Shown here: positions 8,292 through 15,132 of the stretch, one piece after another
Layout: each line of letters begins with the position of its first letter
Position numbering within the stretch: position 1 is the first letter of the stretch
Origin: Micromonospora matsumotoense
GTDB lineage: Bacteria > Actinomycetota > Actinomycetes > Mycobacteriales > Micromonosporaceae
NCBI RefSeq assembly: GCF_900091525.1
Contig: NZ_FMCU01000005.1
Location: forward strand, 186,001-250,000
DNA: 64,000 nt
Direction: 5' to 3'
Notes under the pieces: model-generated
Seen by the model: the letters and a program-made list of their open reading frames with translations, nothing else
Told to the model about the DNA's origin: nothing
Databases searched by the model: none
Made by a program: the position numbers and the translations under genes

Positions 8292-8344
8292 AGCCCCGGT
8301 TCCGAGAGCGGCGGATGCCACCTTCGCGGTGGCGTGCGGTCACG

Positions 8345-8375
8345 ATTATCGACGTACGACGCCGTATGCCGTCAA
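8345..8375 (-). promoter_or_regulatory. Predicted promoter of the VHL-like gene
   Basis: On the minus strand TTGACG (8370-8375) and GATAAT (8345-8350) are 19 bases apart in an AT-richer patch, just upstream of the gene start. Spacing is slightly long. Confidence 0.45.
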
Positions 8376-8619
8376 TCACTCGGGCGGGGTGAACAGGACA
8401 TTTTTTCGCGTTCCTCGCCGGGACGTCACCCGGATGCTGGCGTCGTTCGGCCGCTCCGGCCCTCCGGACGGCGTGCCGGAGGTGGCTCCCGCGCTGGTCA
8501 CCGCCCTCCGACCGGGCCCGGACGGGTGTCGAACGGGCGGTCGGGGACCATCCCACGGTCAGCGTGACCCGTGGTCCCACCGCCCGGTCGTCTTAGCAGA
8601 TCACCGGCGGCGGTGGTGG

Positions 8620-8647
8620 CTGTCCACAGGCCGTCCCGTTGTCCACA
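8620..8647 (+). promoter_or_regulatory. Pair of DnaA-box-like sequences
   Basis: CTGTCCACA (8620-8628) and TTGTCCACA (8639-8647), the second identical to the actinobacterial DnaA box consensus, spaced 19 bases start to start. They lie about 80 bases before the first tad gene. A single further box is at 25820-25828. DnaA control is inferred. Confidence 0.4.
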
Positions 8648-8725
8648 GGCGAGGCGTCACGGGCGGCACGCACCGGGGGAGTCGGCGCAGGGTCTGACCA
8701 GCACCCCCGAGCGCTGGAGGCCGTG

Positions 8726-9829
8726 ATGCCACCCCGTACCTCCCTTCCGCCGTACCGACGACTGCCGTTGCTGGTCACCTCCGACGGTGACCTCCTCGAC
8801 GAGCTGCTGCGGCTCGCCGCAGCGGGCGGCACCGAGGTGCAGGTGGCCGCCGACCCGGCTGCCGCCCGATCCCGTTGGCTCCCCGCGCCCCTGGTGCTCA
8901 TCGGCAGCGATCAGGCGCAGGCCTGCCTGCGGGCCCGGCTGCCCCACCGGCCCCGGACGGTGCTGGTGGGGCGGTCGGGTGAACTCGACCCGGGCTGGGA
9001 GATCGCCGAGCTGATCGGCGCCGAGCACGTCGCCGTCCTGCCCGCCGCCGAGCCGTGGCTGGTCGACCGGTTCACCGAGTGTGCTCCGGGTGGCGACCAG
9101 GCCGGCCCGGCCCGCACGGTCGCGGTGCTCGGCGGTCGGGGCGGAGCCGGGGCGAGCGTCCTCGCCGGTGGTCTGGCGGTCACCGCCGCCCGCGCTCACC
9201 TGCGGACCCTGCTGGTCGACGCGGACCCGCTCGGCGGCGGGCTCGACCTGGTGCTCGGCTGGGAGGAACTGGACGGGTTGCGCTGGCCGTCACTCACCGA
9301 CGCCGACGGCCGGGTCGACGCGCCCGCCCTGGTCCGCGCCCTGCCGCACCGGGGCGACCTGGTCGTCCTCTCCTGGGACCGGGGCGAGCCGCTGGCCCTG
9401 CCCGCGCAGGCGATGGCCGCCACCGTGGACGCGGCCCGGCGGGGTCGGGACTTCGTGGTGGTCGACCTGCCGCGCCAGCTCGACGACGCCGCCGTGATCG
9501 CGTTACAGGCAGCCGACCAGGCGTACGTGGTGGTGCCGGCGGAGCTGCGGGCCACCGCGGCGGCGGCCCGGGTGGTCGCTGCGGCGGCCCCGCACTGCGC
9601 CACCCTGGGGGTGATCGTCCGGGGGCCCGCCCCCGGCCGGTTGCGAGCGACCGAGGTGGCTCGGGCACTGGGGCTGCCGCTCGCCGGGACACTGCGCCCC
9701 GAACCGGCGCTGTGCCGAGGGTTGGAACGCGGTGAGGCACCGGCCGCCGCCGGCCGTGGCCCCCTCGCCGCGCTCTGCCGTCGACTGGTCACCGAGCTGA
9801 CCGGGCTGCCCGTGCCGGGTGCGGCATGA
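8726..9829 (+). CDS. CpaE/Ssd-like MinD-family protein of the tad locus
   Basis: 367 residues. N-terminal receiver-like region (~1-115), then a MinD/ParA-like ATPase domain with a deviant, lysine-poor Walker A (GGRGGAGAS from residue ~136) and LLVDADPLGGGLDLVLG. The missing Walker lysine is typical of CpaE-like and mycobacterial Ssd (Rv3660c) proteins, which help place the Tad machine or affect septation. ATG preceded by GGAGG; an adjacent GTG at 8723 is possible. The stop overlaps the tadA ATG (ATGA), so this heads the tad operon. Confidence 0.88.
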   Translation: MPPRTSLPPYRRLPLLVTSDGDLLDELLRLAAAGGTEVQVAADPAAARSRWLPAPLVLIGSDQAQACLRARLPHRPRTVLVGRSGELDPGWEIAELIGAEHVAVLPAAEPWLVDRFTECAPGGDQAGPARTVAVLGGRGGAGASVLAGGLAVTAARAHLRTLLVDADPLGGGLDLVLGWEELDGLRWPSLTDADGRVDAPALVRALPHRGDLVVLSWDRGEPLALPAQAMAATVDAARRGRDFVVVDLPRQLDDAAVIALQAADQAYVVVPAELRATAAAARVVAAAAPHCATLGVIVRGPAPGRLRATEVARALGLPLAGTLRPEPALCRGLERGEAPAAAGRGPLAALCRRLVTELTGLPVPGAA

Positions 9830-11031
9830 CCGACCGGCCCGACGGGTTCGCCGCCCGGGTCCGGCAACGGATGGCCGAGGCGGCGACCCCGGTCACCCCG
9901 GCGGCGATCGTCTCCGCCGTCCGCGCCGAACCGTCCGCCGCCGTCCTCGGTGACACCGCCGTGCTGCGGATCGCCAACCGCGTCCACGACGACCTGGTGG
10001 GTGCCGGACCGCTCGCTCCACTGCTCGACGATCCGCAGGTCACCGACGTACTCGTCAACGGTGTCTGGGTCTGGGTCGACCGGGGTGCCGGGCTGCACCA
10101 GGTGGCGGTGCCGCTCGGCACGGTCGACGACGTACGCCGGCTGGCGCAACGGCTCACCGCTGCCGCCGGACGTCGGCTCGACGACGGTTCGCCGTACGCG
10201 GACGCGCGGCTGCCCGACGGCACCCGGCTGCACGCCGTACTGCCTCCGGTGGCGACCGACGGGCCGTACCTGTCCCTGCGGACCTTCCGGCACCGCCCGT
10301 TCACCCTCGACGAGCTGGTCCAGCAGGGCACCGTGCCGCACCCGGTGGCGCCGGTGCTCGCCGCGGTGGTCGCCGCCCGGCTGGCGTACCTGGTCACCGG
10401 CGGCACCGGCTCGGGCAAGACCACCCTGCTCAACACGATGCTGGGCCTGGTGCCGACGACGGAACGCATCGTGCTGGTCGAGGACGCCGCCGAACTGCAT
10501 CCGGTACACCCGCACGTGGTCGGTCTCCAGGCCCGGACGGCCAACGTGGAGGGGGCGGGCGTGGTCGGGCTGAGCGAGCTGGTCCGGCAGGCGTTGCGGA
10601 TGCGTCCCGACCGGCTGGTCGTCGGCGAGTGCCGGGGCGCGGAGGTGGTGGACCTGTTGGCTGCACTCAACACCGGCCACGACGGCGGGGCGGGCACCCT
10701 GCACGCCAACACCCCGGCCGACGTACCGGCCCGGCTGGAGGCTCTCGGATTGCTCGGTGGCCTGCCCCGGGCGGCGCTGCACGCCCAGGTCACCGCCGCG
10801 CTCCAGGTGCTGGTGCAGGTCCGTCGAGGCCCCCACGGCCGGCTGTTGGAGTCGATCTGTCTGCTGCTGGCGGAGGGGCCCGATCGCCTGGTGACAGTGG
10901 TGCCGGCCTGGATGCGGGGGCATGGCGTCGGGCCGGCCGGGCACTCGCTGGCCACCCTGCTGCGGGATCGGGGAGTGCCGGTGCCGCCACTGCTCCGGGA
11001 ACCCCGGTCCCGCTCGACGGGGACGGCGTGA
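9826..11031 (+). CDS. tadA: Tad pilus secretion ATPase TadA/CpaF
   Basis: 401 residues. Powers assembly or secretion of Flp/Tad pili at the inner face of the membrane. Seen: N-terminal CpaF domain with DPQVTDVLVNG, Walker A GGTGSGKTTLLN with Lys198, Asp box VLVEDAAEL, Walker B/His region (MRPDRLVVGECRGAEVVDLL in part, RPDRLVVGE) and GTLHANT. Start ATG overlaps the upstream stop; its own stop overlaps the tadB GTG. Length is normal for the family. Confidence 0.94.
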   Translation: MTDRPDGFAARVRQRMAEAATPVTPAAIVSAVRAEPSAAVLGDTAVLRIANRVHDDLVGAGPLAPLLDDPQVTDVLVNGVWVWVDRGAGLHQVAVPLGTVDDVRRLAQRLTAAAGRRLDDGSPYADARLPDGTRLHAVLPPVATDGPYLSLRTFRHRPFTLDELVQQGTVPHPVAPVLAAVVAARLAYLVTGGTGSGKTTLLNTMLGLVPTTERIVLVEDAAELHPVHPHVVGLQARTANVEGAGVVGLSELVRQALRMRPDRLVVGECRGAEVVDLLAALNTGHDGGAGTLHANTPADVPARLEALGLLGGLPRAALHAQVTAALQVLVQVRRGPHGRLLESICLLLAEGPDRLVTVVPAWMRGHGVGPAGHSLATLLRDRGVPVPPLLREPRSRSTGTA

Positions 11032-12209
11032 CACCCCCATTATGGCTGGTCACGGTCCTGCTGACCGGTGCGGCTCTGGTGGTCGCCTGGCCGGCACGCT
11101 CCAGCCGACGTCGCCGCCGCAGCCTGCTCGCCGCACCGCCGGGCATCCCGGGCCCGATGAGTTCCCCTGGCTCAATGGGAAGTGCGGGCTCGCCGGCCTC
11201 CACCGGCCTCAGTCGGTGGAGGGGCCTCCTCGGGTGGCACGGCCCGGGCCTCCTCGGGTGGCGCGGCCCCGTGAGTCCGGCGGAGGCCGGGCAGCCGGTC
11301 GGTGCGGCCGGCGGTGATCCAGTCCGGCAGGCACCCGCAGCCGTCGACCGGTCGGCAACCGGTGGAGGTTCGTTGCGGTGGCGGGCGTCCGGTCGTCCGC
11401 GACGGGCCGTGCTGCTGGTCGGGCTGGTGGGAGCGGGTGCGGGTGGCGTCGCCGCCGGGCCGGTCGCCGCCGCGCTCCTGGCCGGCTACGGGATGCTCGG
11501 GGCCCGCGCCGTGCACCGCAGGCGGGCAGCGGGGCAGGTCGGCCAGGAGCGCCGCCGCCAATTGGACCGGCTCGGGGCGCTCGCCGCCGATCTGCGTGCC
11601 GGTCTGCCCGTCCCGACGCTCGACCGGGTCGATGCCCCGGCGGGCGCGGATGGCCTGACCGGCACCGGCCGGACCGCGACCGCGCTGGCCCCGGTGACTG
11701 CCGGCCGCTCTTTGGATGCCGACCGCGCGCTCGCCACCGACCATGGCGTCGGTATCGGCACTCAGGTGCGTCTTCCCACGGCATCCCGGTCAGGCGACGG
11801 TCTACCGAGCCCGAGCCCGAGCCCGGGGCGCGGCTCCGGCGGACCGAACGGCGATCCGGCCGGGACGGACCGGCTCGAACGGTTGGCTCGCGCGGCGGTC
11901 CGGCTCGCGGACCGGACCGGAGCACCACTGGCCGAGCTTCTCGAACGGGTCGAGGCCGACGCGCGGGCGTTCGACCGGGGAATGGCCGCTGCCGCCGCCC
12001 AGTCGGCGGGTGCCAACGCCACCGCGCTGCTGCTGGCTGCGCTTCCGCTCGGTGGTGTCGCCCTCGGCTACGGCATCGGTGTCGACCCGCTGGCGGTGTT
12101 GCTGCACACCCCGGTAGGCGCCGCGTGTGCCCTCGTCGCGATGGGTCTCCAGGCTGGCGGCCTGCTCTGGGCCGAGCGGCTGGGCGCCACACCGGGTGAG
12201 GGCGGCTGA
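11028..12209 (+). CDS. tadB: Tad pilus membrane platform protein TadB, with unusual inserts
   Basis: 393 residues from GTG overlapping the tadA stop. Hydrophobic segments at the N-terminus, near residues 120-150, and two at the C-terminus (ATALLLAALPLGGVALGYGIG in part; CALVAMGLQAGGLLW) fit a TadB/GspF platform protein. The typical T2SSF core near residues 285-330 (LERLARAAVRLADRTGAPLAELL) is preserved. Two low-complexity stretches, at ~35-80 (Gly/Ser/Trp-Arg rich) and ~190-265 (Thr/Ala/Ser-Pro rich), are longer than expected and look repeat-derived. Confidence 0.82.
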   Translation: MTPPLWLVTVLLTGAALVVAWPARSSRRRRRSLLAAPPGIPGPMSSPGSMGSAGSPASTGLSRWRGLLGWHGPGLLGWRGPVSPAEAGQPVGAAGGDPVRQAPAAVDRSATGGGSLRWRASGRPRRAVLLVGLVGAGAGGVAAGPVAAALLAGYGMLGARAVHRRRAAGQVGQERRRQLDRLGALAADLRAGLPVPTLDRVDAPAGADGLTGTGRTATALAPVTAGRSLDADRALATDHGVGIGTQVRLPTASRSGDGLPSPSPSPGRGSGGPNGDPAGTDRLERLARAAVRLADRTGAPLAELLERVEADARAFDRGMAAAAAQSAGANATALLLAALPLGGVALGYGIGVDPLAVLLHTPVGAACALVAMGLQAGGLLWAERLGATPGEGG

Positions 12210-12934
12210 TGTCACCGGCGAATGTGTCAGCCGGTTGCCTGGTCGTGGCCGCCCTGCTGATCGTGGTGCGCGGCAACCGGGCCGGCCGGAGGTGGGAGGT
12301 CCTGACCGGCCGGCGGACGGGCAGCCGCCGGCCGGGCTGGTGGCCGGACCGGGTACGGCTCGGCGCCGCGCTGGCGGGTCTGGCGGTCCTGCTGCTGGCC
12401 GGCGGCTGGTCCGGAGCACTGGGCGGGGCACTGACCACCTTGGTGGCGGATCGGTTGCTCCGTCGGATCGAACCGCGCGCCGTCCGGGAGAGCCGGTTGC
12501 GGGAGGCCGCTGACCTGCCGCTGGCTGCCGACCTGCTGGCAGCGGCCATGCGGGCGGGTGCACCGGTGGACCGGTCGGTGCTCGCGGTGGCCGACGCGCT
12601 GGACGGCCCACTGGCGGTCCGGTTCGGCCGGATCGGGCGGACGCTGCTGCTCGGCGGGGAGCCGCCCGAAGCGTGGGTACACCTCGCTCCGGTGCCCGGG
12701 GCGGACCGGGTGGTGGGTGCCGCGCTGCGCTCCTCCCGCAGCGGTGCGGCGCTGGCCGGTGCCCTCACCCGCGTCGCCGACGACCTTCGGGCCGATCGCT
12801 CCACGGCGGCGGAGGCATCCGCCCGACGGGCCGGCGTGCTGATCGTGCTGCCGCTGGGCCTGTGCTTCCTGCCGGCCTTCATTCTCGCCGGCCTCGTGCC
12901 GGTGATCGTCGCCGTCCTCGGCGACGTGCTGTGA
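12209..12934 (+). CDS. tadC: Tad pilus membrane platform protein TadC
   Basis: 241 residues; ATG overlaps the tadB stop (TGATG). GspF-like core: ADLPLAADLLAAAMRAGAPV, then AALRSSRSGAALAGALTRVADDLR, with N-terminal hydrophobic segments and a C-terminal membrane pair (LIVLPLGLCFLPAFILAGLV). Partners TadB in the inner-membrane platform. Followed after 27 bases by the pilin gene. Confidence 0.88.
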   Translation: MSPANVSAGCLVVAALLIVVRGNRAGRRWEVLTGRRTGSRRPGWWPDRVRLGAALAGLAVLLLAGGWSGALGGALTTLVADRLLRRIEPRAVRESRLREAADLPLAADLLAAAMRAGAPVDRSVLAVADALDGPLAVRFGRIGRTLLLGGEPPEAWVHLAPVPGADRVVGAALRSSRSGAALAGALTRVADDLRADRSTAAEASARRAGVLIVLPLGLCFLPAFILAGLVPVIVAVLGDVL

Positions 12935-12961
12935 CCCCTCATCGAGAAAGGGAAACGACAG

Positions 12962-13141
12962 ATGCGCAAACTCCTCCGCCGGCTCCACACCCGGCTGCGC
13001 GGCGACGCGGGGATGAACACCGCCGAGTACGCCGTGGGCACCCTCGCGGCCGTGGCCTTCGCCGGCATCCTGCTCAAGGTGCTCACCTCGGGCAACGTGC
13101 AGTCGGCCCTGACGGCCGTCATTGATCGGGCGTTGAAGTGA
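12962..13141 (+). CDS. DUF4244 Flp-type pilin
   Basis: 59 residues. Short basic leader (RKLLRRLHTRLRGDAG), then MNTAEYAVGTLAAVAFAGIL: cleavage after Gly17 would leave Glu at +5, the hallmark of type IV/Flp pilins. Probably the major subunit assembled by the TadABC machine, equivalent in position to Rv3656c. ATG with GAAAGG upstream. No dedicated prepilin peptidase gene is visible in this operon. Confidence 0.85.
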   Translation: MRKLLRRLHTRLRGDAGMNTAEYAVGTLAAVAFAGILLKVLTSGNVQSALTAVIDRALK

Positions 13142-13551
13142 GACTGCGCCGGCCGGCCGGTCGGGACCGGGGTTCGTTCACCGCCGAACTGGCGGCCGGC
13201 CTGCCGGCGCTGCTCGTGCTCCTGTTCGCCGGGCTCACCGCCGTTGACGCGGTCACTACGAAGGCGACCTGCCTGGACGCGGCCCGGGAGGCGGCGCTCG
13301 CCGCCGCCCGGGGCGGGGACGGCACCAGCGCGGGCACCCGGATAGCACCCGAGGCGGCGGTCGTCTCGATCTCGGTGCAGGGGGACCGGGTCACCGCGAC
13401 GGTCCGTGCTCCCGTCCGGGCGCTCGGGGCCCGGCTGCCCCGGCTGACCGTAGAGGCCAGCACGGTCGCCGCGCTCGAACCCGGTTCACCTGCACCGGAC
13501 GTACCGGGGACCGGCTCACCGGCATCGGGAGCACCGGGAACCGGCTCGTGA
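13138..13551 (+). CDS. TadE-like pilus-associated protein
   Basis: 137 residues from a GTG overlapping the pilin stop. Begins RDRGSFTAELAAGLPALLVLLF: a TadE-type prepilin segment with Glu at +5 after the Gly, then a soluble domain. Ends in a Gly/Ser/Pro tail (PGTGSPASGAPGTGS). Likely a minor pseudopilin of the Tad pilus. Confidence 0.82.
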   Translation: MRLRRPAGRDRGSFTAELAAGLPALLVLLFAGLTAVDAVTTKATCLDAAREAALAAARGGDGTSAGTRIAPEAAVVSISVQGDRVTATVRAPVRALGARLPRLTVEASTVAALEPGSPAPDVPGTGSPASGAPGTGS

Positions 13552-14039
13552 GCCACGCCTGCCGGCCCGACCGTGCCTCGGACCGCGCCGGGGACCGTGT
13601 CTCGGATCGCGCCGGGGACGGTGTCTCAGACTGGGCCGGGGACCGTGCCTCGGAGCGCGCCGGGAACGGTGTCTCGGACCGCGCCGGGGAGCACACCTCG
13701 GATCGGGGTGGGGCCACGGTGCTGTTGCTCGCCATCGGCATGGTCTTCGTGCTGGTCGGGGGGTTCGGGGCGGCGATCGGCGCGGCCCGCCTGGCCCGGC
13801 ACCAGGCCCGGGTCGGCGCCGACTTCGGGGCGCTGGCGGGGGCCGGTCAGGTGTGGCAGGGTGCCGCGCCGGCCTGCGCGACCGCCGACGAGTTCGTCCG
13901 CGCCAACGCCGCCCGAATGATCACCTGCCAGGTGGACGGGCTCGATGTGGTGGTGACGGTCGAGGTGGCGGTCAGCCCGCTGCCGGGACTCCGGCGGTTC
14001 GCCACCGCCACCGCCCGCGCCGGACCGGTCCGTGGCTGA
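13548..14039 (+). CDS. Rv3654c-like TadE-family protein with repeat-rich N-terminus
   Basis: 163 residues from a GTG overlapping the upstream stop. Residues 9-56 are six 8-residue repeats (pattern ASDRAGDR/VSDRAGDG), encoded by 24-base DNA repeats. Then DRGGATVLLLAIGMVFVLVGG, a pseudopilin-like helix, and a soluble C-terminus with two Cys. Last gene of the tad operon. A start inside the repeats, or at the conserved DRGG segment, cannot be excluded; the repeats may be a lineage-specific extension. Confidence 0.75.
   Translation: MSHACRPDRASDRAGDRVSDRAGDGVSDWAGDRASERAGNGVSDRAGEHTSDRGGATVLLLAIGMVFVLVGGFGAAIGAARLARHQARVGADFGALAGAGQVWQGAAPACATADEFVRANAARMITCQVDGLDVVVTVEVAVSPLPGLRRFATATARAGPVRG
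13574..13717 (+). repeat. 24-base tandem repeat inside the last tad gene
   Basis: Six imperfect units of the type TGTCTCGGACCGCGCCGGGG plus four bases. The unit is a multiple of three, so copy number changes keep the frame. Confidence 0.85.
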
Positions 14040-14084
14040 CGCCAGAAGAACGGCCCGCCACGAATCCCGGTGGAGCCGAACGAC

Positions 14085-14128
14085 GGCCGTCCCGGGGCTG
14101 CGGCAGAAGACACGCCCCTGGGACGGCC
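14085..14128. terminator. Convergent terminator after the tad operon
   Basis: GGCCGTCCCGGGGC pairs with GCCCCTGGGACGGCC around a 15-base loop. It sits between converging gene ends and could stop transcription from both sides. No T-run. Confidence 0.7.
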
Positions 14129-14134
14129 GGTGGC

Positions 14135-14713
14135 TCAGCGACCCTGGAGCGCGTCCAGGCCGATCGCCATGGCGATCACCAGCCGCCGGTCGATCTGCGG
14201 GTGCGGAACCTCGACGACGTAGCGGTCCCGCAGCCCCCACTTCTTGATCACGGAAAACACCGGCTGACCGCCGGCGGTGAAGTCGAAGTGGTACGGCAGC
14301 CACGACAGCGAGTCGACGAACCGGCGCAGCAGCGCCACCGGCATGCTGCGCTCCTGGCCGGTGATCTGCGGCAGGCCGGCCTGCTCGACGTGCCAGGTCG
14401 AGCGGAGCAGGGACTGGGCGAAGTCCTTGCGGAACAACCCGATCGGGGTGCCGGCGTGGTCGGTCACGTCGTACGTGGCACCGAGGTCGAGCCGTTGACG
14501 GGCCTTGAAGCCGAGCAGTGGTTGCTGCTTCGAGTCGTCTGTGTAGATGGTGACCTGCTCCTTGAAGGCGAGTCGCTTCTGCTGCGCGAACGCCAACAAC
14601 TCGCCCTCGGTGCCGTCGGCAGCCACCGCCCGGACCTCGTACTGGTTGACCATCATCCGGATCCGCTGCCGGACGTGGAACTGGTGCTGCGTCTGCAAAC
14701 TGTCTAGCTGCAT
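14135..14713 (-). CDS. Tubby C-2 / LURP-one-related (scramblase-like) protein
   Basis: 192 residues, soluble, beta-rich. Features seen: an N-terminal HQFHVRQRIRMMVNQYEV segment, LLAFAQQKRLAFKEQ, and ATYDVTDHAGTPIGLFRKDF, the pattern of the LOR/Tubby C-2 fold shared with phospholipid scramblases. ATG with GGAGGAG upstream. It lies 46 bases after the 68-residue gene, probably in the same transcript, which starts at a promoter with a LacI-type operator. Biochemical role unknown. Confidence 0.75.
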   Translation of the reverse strand: MQLDSLQTQHQFHVRQRIRMMVNQYEVRAVAADGTEGELLAFAQQKRLAFKEQVTIYTDDSKQQPLLGFKARQRLDLGATYDVTDHAGTPIGLFRKDFAQSLLRSTWHVEQAGLPQITGQERSMPVALLRRFVDSLSWLPYHFDFTAGGQPVFSVIKKWGLRDRYVVEVPHPQIDRRLVIAMAIGLDALQGR

Positions 14714-14759
14714 GAGAACTCCTCCGAAGGGTGCGCCGGAGTCTCGCACAGCCCGACAG

Positions 14760-14966
14760 TCAACGCCCGCCGTCGGCGGCCGCCTTGAGTGCCCAGGTAT
14801 TGAGCACCTGGTGGATGCCCCGCAGCCGCTCGTTGATCTGGTCCAGGCGTTCCGCCTGGGCCAGGCTGGCCAGGGCGGCACCCAGCGCGATCAGTTGGTC
14901 AGGGGTGAGATTCTCCTGGTCGATGGTGTAGAGCAGGTCGACGGTCTCGGCGATGGTGTCGGCCAC
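14760..14966 (-). CDS. Small helical protein, unknown function
   Basis: 68 residues from a GTG preceded by GGAGGAG. Begins ADTIAETVDLLYTIDQENLT and is predicted all helical, with a heptad-like Leu/Ile pattern. No family recognised. First gene after the promoter at 15023-15052 and probably cotranscribed with the Tubby-like gene. Confidence 0.6.
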   Translation of the reverse strand: MADTIAETVDLLYTIDQENLTPDQLIALGAALASLAQAERLDQINERLRGIHQVLNTWALKAAADGGR

Positions 14967-15022
14967 GGCTTCTCCTCCAGGGCGGGAAGAACGGCAGGGT
15001 CGGCGGTGAGGCGGCACTCCCC

Positions 15023-15052
15023 ATTATCGATGGAAGCGCTCCCATGCATCAA
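15023..15052 (-). promoter_or_regulatory. Promoter with LacI-type operator in the spacer
   Basis: Minus strand: TTGATG (15047-15052), 18-base spacer, GATAAT (15023-15028). Inside the spacer, TGGAAGCGCTCCCA (15031-15044) matches the CebR/LacI-family consensus TGGGAGCGCTCCCA at 13 of 14 positions. Placement between -35 and -10 suggests direct repression by a sugar-responsive LacI regulator (inference). Confidence 0.65.
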
Positions 15053-15132
15053 TGCCCAGTTGTCCCCCGACTCAAGCGCGATCCTCGCCCTCGGATCGGA
15101 CGACACCCGCAGCGACCGCCGACCGGACCCCG

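Larger units (their letters stand above)
8292..8725. other. Divergent intergenic region between VHL-like gene and tad operon
   Basis: No gene seen. It holds the minus-strand promoter at 8345-8375, a T-run (ATTTTTTCG) near 8400, and two DnaA-box-like sequences at 8620-8647. The tad operon Shine-Dalgarno (TGGAGG, 8715-8720) closes the region. Confidence 0.5.
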
